Virus record (IMG/VR): IMGVR_UViG_3300042889_000421
Location: 1-54,154 of that record
Length of the DNA: 54,154 bases
Strand: one strand, 5' to 3'
Source: a virus
Shown one piece after another: positions 48,964 to 54,154 of this stretch; within the stretch, counting starts at the first letter, position 1; every line of letters begins with the position of its first letter. The notes under the pieces are model-generated. The model had not been told where the DNA came from and did not search any database. It saw nothing but the letters and a program-made list of their open reading frames with translations. A program made the position numbers and the translations under genes.

Positions 48964-51447
48964 ATGACAACAATAGTTCTTAGGAGTGTTAAAGGATCTG
49001 CATTACTATCGACAGAAGTTGATGCAAACTTTACTAACTTAAATACCAATAAAGCAGAACTTGCTAGTCCATCTTTTACTGGAACTGTCACCACTTCTGG
49101 ATCATTTGCATCAACTATTGCTACTGGAACTGCACCATTATCTGTAACTTCAACAACTAATGTTGCTAATTTAAATGCTTCTTCTTTAAGTGGTGCTACT
49201 TTTGCAAGTCCAGGTGCTATTGGTGGAACAACTGCAGCATCAGGGGCATTTACAACATTATCTGTTTCATCAGGATTATCATATTCTTCCACGCTTACAG
49301 GCGGAACAGGTGTTATTACTATTGGAACCACTCAGATAATCAAAGATGCATCAGGTAATGTTGGACTTGGTGTTTCCCCATCTGGAACATATAAACTACA
49401 AGTTTCAGGAAATATTAGTGCAACATCATTTGTTGGAGCTGGAACTGGTTTAACAGGAACAGCTTCTGTTTTTACAGTTGGATATGCTGGAAATTCCAAT
49501 ACAGTTACTACAGTTACTGCTTCAAATTTAGCTGGTGCAGTAACTCCAGGAGCATCAGGTAATCTACTTACAAGCAATGGAACATCTTGGACTTCTGGTT
49601 CTCCTCCTACACCATTGCCATCACAAACAGGTAATTCGGGAAAATATTTAACTACTAACGGAACTGCTACTAGCTGGATAAACGCTGCAGCAGTAACTGA
49701 AGAATTAACAAATAAAACCATAACTCAACCAATATTAAAAGCATATAAAGAAACAATATATTCTCTTGGTTCGGTCACTACTGCTACTGTAAATATAGAT
49801 ACCAGTTTAGCTAATATATTTGATTTGACATTGACAGCTTCTACAATAGCTACATTCACAAATGTTGTTGGGTCAGGTTACGCAAGACCTATAACATTAA
49901 TTGTTAGACAACCAGCAAGTGGTGCAGGAAAAACATTAACTGTTACTGGCGCAAATTATATAGATGGTGCTGCACCAGTATTATCTACAGGCGTTAATCA
50001 AATAGATGTATTGACTTATTGGTCGCCAGATGGTGGCACTACCTTCTTTGGCACTTTTGCTATGGCTAATGGAGTTTACACAACTGGAACTCAAACTATT
50101 GGTGGAAGCAAAACCTTTAGCAGTACGGTTTTATTGGCAGATGGTGGTGTAATGTTTGCTTCTGATGGTGCCCAAGACACAGGTTTTTCTTGGGCATCTG
50201 ATGGTGTAATGAATGTAAGATGTAATGCAAGTACCGTTGGACAGTTTACTTCTTCAGGATTTACAGGTAATTCAGCAACTGCTACAAACGCTACTAATCA
50301 GAGTGGTGGTACTGTTAATGCCACAACTATAACAGGGTCATCAGACGCAGCTATTAACGGCATGACTGTTGGTAAAGGCGGAGGCAATGGAGGCACTCTA
50401 GCGGATAACGCAGCCATTGGGCGGAACGCACTCCAAAGCAACACCACAGGCTACTACAACTCAGCTAGTGGGTCGTACGCACTCTTCAGCAACACCACAG
50501 GCTCCAGCAACACAGCCAGCGGGATGTCCGCACTCAACAGCAACACCACAGGCATCAGCAACACAGCCATTGGGCGGAACGCACTCCAAAACAACACCAC
50601 AGGCTCCAGCAACACAGCCAGCGGGATGTCCGCACTCCAAAGCAACACCACAGGCTACTACAACTCAGCTGTGGGTGTGGAGGCACTCCAGAACAACACC
50701 ACAGGCTTCCAGAACACAGCCAGTGGGGTGCAAGCACTCCAGAGCAACACCACAGGCTTCCAGAACACAGCCTGTGGTGTGAGCGCACTCTTCAGCAACA
50801 CCACAGGCTACTACAACGCAGCTAGTGGGTATCAAGCACTCAACTACAACACCACAGGCAACTGGAACACAGCCAACGGGGTGTACGCACTCTTCAGCAA
50901 CACCGAAGGCAGCAGCAACACAGCTGTGGGTGAATCAGCACTTGTCAGCACCACAGGCAATTACAACACAGGTTTGGGGCGTTATGCGGGATATAATTCA
51001 ACCACTGGTAGTGGTAATGTTTCTATAGGAGGTATAAACAGTTCAGGGACATTTGCTCCAGCATATAATATAACTACAGAAAGTAATCATGTTTATATAG
51101 GGTCAACCGCAGTTACTAAGGCGGTATGTAAAGTTGCATGGACTATTTCTTCTGATGCTAGAGATAAAACTAACTTTGCCGTAGTCCCTCACGGTTTAGA
51201 TTTTGTAACCAAACTTAAACCTACTGCATATCAATTCACAGAAGATAGAGTTAGTAATGTTGCTGTAGGGGATGTTAAATATGGGTTTTTAGCTCAAGAC
51301 ATTCTCGAATTAGAAGGAGCTTCACCAGTTCTTATTGATGCTGGAAATCCTGACAATTTGTATTACACGGAGTCAAATCTTATCCCTATATTAGTGAACG
51401 CAATCAAAGAACTTACCTCACGTCTTGAACTTTTGGAAGGTAAATAA
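48964..51447 (+). CDS. Tail fibre with C-terminal S74 autoprotease/chaperone domain
   Basis: An 827-residue fibre. The N-terminus VLRSVKGSALLSTEVDANFT matches that of the previous fibre. A T/S/G-rich shaft follows, then about eleven 17-residue units around G-x-x-ALQSNTTGxxNTAS (residues about 486-668). The C-terminal 110 residues are a Peptidase_S74 intramolecular chaperone: SSDARDK at about residues 729-735 supplies the Ser-Lys pair, then FVTKLKPTAYQF, YGFLAQDILE and NLIPILVNAIKELTSRLE. S74 domains trimerise the fibre and then cut themselves off. It is likely a receptor-binding fibre. Confidence 0.88.
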   Translation: MTTIVLRSVKGSALLSTEVDANFTNLNTNKAELASPSFTGTVTTSGSFASTIATGTAPLSVTSTTNVANLNASSLSGATFASPGAIGGTTAASGAFTTLSVSSGLSYSSTLTGGTGVITIGTTQIIKDASGNVGLGVSPSGTYKLQVSGNISATSFVGAGTGLTGTASVFTVGYAGNSNTVTTVTASNLAGAVTPGASGNLLTSNGTSWTSGSPPTPLPSQTGNSGKYLTTNGTATSWINAAAVTEELTNKTITQPILKAYKETIYSLGSVTTATVNIDTSLANIFDLTLTASTIATFTNVVGSGYARPITLIVRQPASGAGKTLTVTGANYIDGAAPVLSTGVNQIDVLTYWSPDGGTTFFGTFAMANGVYTTGTQTIGGSKTFSSTVLLADGGVMFASDGAQDTGFSWASDGVMNVRCNASTVGQFTSSGFTGNSATATNATNQSGGTVNATTITGSSDAAINGMTVGKGGGNGGTLADNAAIGRNALQSNTTGYYNSASGSYALFSNTTGSSNTASGMSALNSNTTGISNTAIGRNALQNNTTGSSNTASGMSALQSNTTGYYNSAVGVEALQNNTTGFQNTASGVQALQSNTTGFQNTACGVSALFSNTTGYYNAASGYQALNYNTTGNWNTANGVYALFSNTEGSSNTAVGESALVSTTGNYNTGLGRYAGYNSTTGSGNVSIGGINSSGTFAPAYNITTESNHVYIGSTAVTKAVCKVAWTISSDARDKTNFAVVPHGLDFVTKLKPTAYQFTEDRVSNVAVGDVKYGFLAQDILELEGASPVLIDAGNPDNLYYTESNLIPILVNAIKELTSRLELLEGK
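50419..50970 (+). repeat. 51-bp tandem repeats, G+C-rich
   Basis: Units start every 51 bp at 50419, 50470, 50521, 50572, 50623, 50674, 50725, 50776, 50827 and 50878, with a partial eleventh at 50929. Each encodes 17 residues. The block is clearly richer in G+C than the rest of the gene and uses codons such as AAC, ACC and GGC where the flanks use AAT, ACA and GGT. This looks like imported DNA. Confidence 0.95.
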
Positions 51448-51669
51448 ATGTTAGAAATCACACCTGAACAAATCGCCAAGCACTACTCAGCAGCTATGGA
51501 CTCAGTGAACCTAATCAATGGTGTTAAGCCTGCGATGATGGATGACATTGAGTGGGCAGATATAATCAAAAGAAACAAAGAACACATTGAAATTATGTTG
51601 GCTAAAGATTACTGGACAACTGAAGATTTAACACCATTCGAGAAGGAAATAAATAATGATAGAAATTAA
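51448..51669 (+). CDS. Small fibre-associated protein
   Basis: A 73-residue acidic, helical protein starting one base after the S74 fibre stop. MLEITPEQIAKHYSAAMDSV and DDIEWADIIKRNKEHIEIML follow a pattern seen in small proteins after fibre genes. A fibre-assembly role is inferred from position. A 16-codon frame (51656-51706) overlaps its end and runs through the late promoter; I do not call it. Confidence 0.7.
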   Translation: MLEITPEQIAKHYSAAMDSVNLINGVKPAMMDDIEWADIIKRNKEHIEIMLAKDYWTTEDLTPFEKEINNDRN

Positions 51670-51693
51670 TCCAGCACAGCAACCTTATATTTA

Positions 51694-51701
51694 TATAAAT
51701 A
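51694..51701 (+). promoter_or_regulatory. T4-like late promoter
   Basis: TATAAATA, a perfect late element, 18 bases before the next ATG, without a -35 box. Confidence 0.8.
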
Positions 51702-51719
51702 CATAAGAAAATAATAGAT

Positions 51720-52043
51720 ATGTCAACTAATTTAGATATAAATAAAAATACAGATTATACTAGAACTTTTACAGTTATGGACACAAATAATACTGTAATT
51801 AATTTAAATGGATTTACAATGTCATCACAATTAAGAAGAACACCATTATCGACAGCAAGTGTTTCTTTTACAATGAGTTTTATAGATGCTGCAGCTGGTA
51901 AAGTGCAAATGTTTTTACCACATAGTATCACTAATACACTTGAAGGTAAATATTTTTATGATATTTTCTTAACAGATCCAAGCTCTCTTAAATTTAAAAT
52001 TGAAGACGGTTTAATTTTCATCCACCCTAACATAACACAATAA
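51720..52043 (+). CDS. Small virion protein, BppU-like start
   Basis: A 107-residue protein. The pattern DINKNTDYTRTFTVMDTNNT, VINLNGFTMSSQLRRTP, then GKVQMFLPHSITNTLEGKYF, YDIFL and a final DGLIFIHPNIT resembles the small beta-sandwich proteins (BppU N-terminal type) used in baseplates and fibre bases. It follows a perfect late promoter. It is followed after one base by the next gene, so the two are probably translated together. Confidence 0.7.
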   Translation: MSTNLDINKNTDYTRTFTVMDTNNTVINLNGFTMSSQLRRTPLSTASVSFTMSFIDAAAGKVQMFLPHSITNTLEGKYFYDIFLTDPSSLKFKIEDGLIFIHPNITQ

Positions 52044-52044
52044 T

Positions 52045-52311
52045 ATGACTGAAATAGTATCAATACCAACAGGAGTAGATTTTTCTGCTCAAATTAACCT
52101 AACTTCATCTGAAGATTTACCTGTAATGTTCACTGCAAAGGGAAATATTCCTCTTGATGCAATGAGATATGAAACTGAATGGACTACAGATATCCATTAT
52201 ATTATGTTTAGTGAAAGGTGGTTCTTAGATGAGGAATTAGTAAAATCAAATTCACACTGTTTTGGAGCTAATCCATTAGTAGGTGAAACTTCAGCACAAC
52301 AATCTTTTTAA
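52045..52311 (+). CDS. Hypothetical virion-block protein
   Basis: An 88-residue protein of unknown function, with strand-like patterns (VDFSAQINLTSSEDLPVMFT). No motif is recognised. It is placed between two probable virion genes with one-base and 11-base spacers and is under the same late promoter, so it is likely structural. Confidence 0.6.
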   Translation: MTEIVSIPTGVDFSAQINLTSSEDLPVMFTAKGNIPLDAMRYETEWTTDIHYIMFSERWFLDEELVKSNSHCFGANPLVGETSAQQSF

Positions 52312-52322
52312 GGAAATAAACA

Positions 52323-52784
52323 ATGGCAAGTACATACGGTCTATGCAGTTCATTCAAAACTGAACTATTAAATTCATATCATAATTTTGCTGCAGCAAAT
52401 CCAGTTAGAGTAGCTTCAACAGCTGATGTGTTTAAAGGTGCATTATATTTAACTGCAGCAACACTATCTGTAGCTACTACAGCATATGCAGCTACAAATG
52501 AAGTAGCAAACTCTGGTTCTTATACTGCAGGCGGTCAAACAATTACAAATGCATCTGCACCTGCTCTTTCTGGTACAACTGCTTGTTGGACTCCATCAGG
52601 TAGTTTATCTTGGACTACTTTCAGCGCAACAGGTTTTGATACATTATTAATTTATAATTCTTCTCAAGGTAATAGAGCTGTTGGTGTTTTTGGATTTTCT
52701 CTACAAACTATTACAGCTGGAACTTTTACACTTACTATGCCAGCAACAAATACTGCAGGTGTTGCTTTATTGCAATTAGCATAA
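52323..52784 (+). CDS. Virion-type protein
   Basis: A 153-residue protein rich in A, T and S with almost no lysine after the first 40 residues. The segment FKGALYLTAATLSVATTAYA, then NEVANSGSYTAGGQTITNAS and WTTFSATGFDTLLIYN follow a pattern of phage virion proteins often found next to fibres. It may be a head-decoration or fibre-associated protein; the function is not known. A strong hairpin terminator follows. Confidence 0.7.
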   Translation: MASTYGLCSSFKTELLNSYHNFAAANPVRVASTADVFKGALYLTAATLSVATTAYAATNEVANSGSYTAGGQTITNASAPALSGTTACWTPSGSLSWTTFSATGFDTLLIYNSSQGNRAVGVFGFSLQTITAGTFTLTMPATNTAGVALLQLA

Positions 52785-52808
52785 GAGTTTTTAATTAAAC
52801 TAATTATA

Positions 52809-52834
52809 AAGTCTATGCTTCGGTATAGACTTAT
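52809..52834 (+). terminator. Hairpin terminator with a CTTCGG loop
   Basis: AAGTCTATGC (52809-52818) pairs with GTATAGACTT (52823-52832) around a TTCG tetraloop closed by C-G, with one G-U pair, followed by the A+T stretch ATTTAATAT. The 3' T run is short, so termination may be partial. Confidence 0.7.
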
Positions 52835-52857
52835 TTAATATCTATGGAGCAATAATA

Positions 52858-53790
52858 ATGGCATTGGTTTTAGCTGATAGAATAAAAGAAAGTACAACTG
52901 TCACTAGCACAGGTCCTGCTACATTATTAGGTGCTGCAACAGGATTTCAAGCCTTTAGTGTTTTAGGTAATGGAAGCACTACTTATTATTGTATTTCCGA
53001 TCAAACTGGAGCAAATTGGGAAGTAGGATTAGGAACATATTCTACAACAGGTCCAACGCTCACTCGTACCACCATAATATCATCATCAAATTCAGGTTTA
53101 GCTGTCAATTTTGGGGCAGGAACCAAAGATATTTTTGTAACAATTCCTGCAGAAAAAGGTGTTTGGACAGATACTGCTGGAACAACTGGTCAAGTATTAA
53201 CTACATCAACAACAGGAAGTGCACCTACTTGGGTGACTCCTGGCACTAATGTTGGGTTTCAAAGAACAGTATCTACAATTACTCCAACAGCAGGAACTAC
53301 AGTTTTTACAGTTACTTATACTGTTGGATATATCGATGTCTTTCAAAATGGTGTTAAATTGGTAATTGCTGATGATTTTGTTGCTACCAATGGAACTTCT
53401 GTAACTCTTTCTGTTGCAACATTAACTGGTGATTTAATAGAATTTGTCACATATCTTTCTTTTTCTGGACAACCAGGATATACAGCACCTAGATCAACAA
53501 CTATTACATCTTCAGCAACACCATCTATCAATACAGATACAACTGATATGTTTGGTATAACTGCCCAAGCAGTTACTATAACTGGGTTTACTATGACAGG
53601 AACTCCAGTTAATGGGCAAAAATTATGGATATATATAACTGGAACGGCAGCTCAATCTATTACTTGGGGAACTTCTTTTGAAAGTGCAACTGCTACGTTA
53701 CCTATAACAACAGTTCTTACAAATAGATTAGACATTGGATTTATTTGGAATATAGCCACTTCAAAATGGCGATGTATGGCAACAGGATAA
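52858..53790 (+). CDS. Virion / fibre-type protein
   Basis: A 310-residue protein. The start MALVLADRIKESTTVTSTGP, then GFQAFSVLGNGSTTYYCISD, ANWEVGLGTYSTTGPTLTRT and GTKDIFVTIPAEKGVW form an N-terminal module common to phage tail proteins. The middle VGYIDVFQNGVKLVIADDF segment is another frequently swapped module. The C-terminal domain ends in WRCMATG. It is probably a tail fibre or receptor-interaction protein. Confidence 0.75.
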   Translation: MALVLADRIKESTTVTSTGPATLLGAATGFQAFSVLGNGSTTYYCISDQTGANWEVGLGTYSTTGPTLTRTTIISSSNSGLAVNFGAGTKDIFVTIPAEKGVWTDTAGTTGQVLTTSTTGSAPTWVTPGTNVGFQRTVSTITPTAGTTVFTVTYTVGYIDVFQNGVKLVIADDFVATNGTSVTLSVATLTGDLIEFVTYLSFSGQPGYTAPRSTTITSSATPSINTDTTDMFGITAQAVTITGFTMTGTPVNGQKLWIYITGTAAQSITWGTSFESATATLPITTVLTNRLDIGFIWNIATSKWRCMATG

Positions 53791-53794
53791 TAAA

Positions 53795-54028
53795 ATGATA
53801 ACTATACCTTTTGAAAAATCAGATGATACCGGATTATATGTCCTGAGAGATGCCCTTGTGCTTCCTGATGACCACAGTTTTACAGATGATGAGTTGGAAA
53901 CGATGAAGCAAGGGCGTTTTGATGATTGGTATTTGATAGTCACTACACCACCGATTGAGTATGAGCTTGATGCCGAGGGCAATACTATCCTTGATGAGAA
54001 CGGCAATCCAATACTTTTAGGAGCGTAG
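53795..54028 (+). CDS. Small fibre-associated protein
   Basis: A 77-residue acidic protein. The end VTTPPIEYELDAEGNTILDE followed by NGNPILLGA is a pattern I associate with short phage proteins next to fibres. Its codon use (more G and C) differs from the A+T-rich gene before it, like the imported-looking fibre cassettes upstream. Function is unknown. Confidence 0.65.
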   Translation: MITIPFEKSDDTGLYVLRDALVLPDDHSFTDDELETMKQGRFDDWYLIVTTPPIEYELDAEGNTILDENGNPILLGA

Positions 54029-54029
54029 T

Positions 54030-54154
54030 GTGGCAAATCGGTACTGGGGTGGAGGCACAGGTGGTTGGAATACAACTAACACAGCTAACTGGTATAGTGA
54101 TTTAGCCCGTACCACTTTGGCTGGAGCTGTTCCAACGGCTGCTGATGATGTCTT
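54030..54154 (+). CDS. Virion-type protein, 5' part only
   Basis: The frame read from GTG 54030 stays open to the window end and gives MANRYWGGGTGGWNTTNTAN, then W and a SVPTADDV-like segment (AVPTAADDV). This N-terminal pattern (NRYW-x-GGTG-x-W ... P-x-x-DDV) is common in phage and bacterial surface or tail proteins. A GAGCG-type site lies just upstream. The rest of the gene lies outside the window. Confidence 0.65.
   Translation, partial: MANRYWGGGTGGWNTTNTANWYSDLARTTLAGAVPTAADDV

Noticed and set aside
50417-50788. Long open frames on both strands over the fibre repeat array
   Set aside because: The repeat unit is 51 bp, a multiple of three, so any frame open in one unit is open in all. 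They are by-products of the repeats inside the S74 fibre gene.
50419-50970. Direct repeats resembling a CRISPR array
   Set aside because: The units are contiguous and lie in frame inside a fibre gene, without spacers of unrelated sequence.
51656-51706. 16-codon frame overlapping the late promoter at 51694
   Set aside because: Too short to support on its own, and it passes through a perfect late promoter element.

Overview
The window is part of the genome of a T4-like tailed phage (myovirus). It is A+T-rich and tightly packed, with many ATGA, TAATG and GTGA gene overlaps. It carries recognisable T4 genes in T4-like groupings: 33-59-32; a tail and baseplate block read leftward (4, a virion protein, a gene-54-like tube initiator, 16, 26, a gene-51-like frame, 29); and a baseplate block read rightward (48, 53, 27, 5, PAAR, 25, 6, 8 and large fibre-type proteins). 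Insert-bearing versions of 25 and 8, two very large baseplate proteins and a ClpP-like protease fit aquatic T4-like phages of the cyanophage/pelagiphage type. The host cannot be named from this sequence. I found no tRNA, CRISPR array, insertion sequence or integrase.

Positions 1-5600 hold PhoH and about ten small genes with early-gene character, most of unknown function, plus an HNH endonuclease. They are served by host-type promoters (TTGACA, mostly 16 bp, TATAAT). Positions 5606-13605 are one late operon of eight overlapping genes. Nearly every product starts with an MK(S/T)FK(E/Q)-type leader that resembles the capsid-targeting sequence of T4 internal head proteins, and most have an (L/I)-x-E site just behind it. 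Three are long proteins that combine a Trp/Cys motif region with helical repeats. I infer a battery of proteins packaged in the head and delivered with the DNA. Positions 13602-14286 encode a SleB-type wall hydrolase behind a structured leader. Positions 14287-15138 lack a convincing gene but hold large inverted repeats, a promoter-like site and a strong candidate structured RNA.

Positions 15139-18216 hold the ClpP-like protease, then small genes, gp33 (late transcription co-activator), gp59 (helicase loader) and gp32 (single-strand DNA-binding protein). Three exact 11-nt repeats lie just before the gp32 start and may be an autoregulatory operator. A convergent spacer (18217-18471) with several hairpins separates this from the leftward tail block. 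In that block gp26 ends on a T TTT TTC slippery heptamer that opens into a 59-codon frame just before the tape-measure gene, the layout of a frameshifted tail-assembly chaperone.

Oppositely directed late promoters at 23655-23690 separate the leftward and rightward tail blocks. The rightward block builds the tail-tube cap, baseplate hub, cell-puncturing spike (GH19-type lysozyme plus M15-type peptidase), PAAR tip, wedge proteins and several fibres. The fibre genes share an exact 18-bp sequence at four places, and one carries a G+C-rich array of 51-bp repeats, both signs of recombinational fibre swapping. The window ends inside another virion-type gene.
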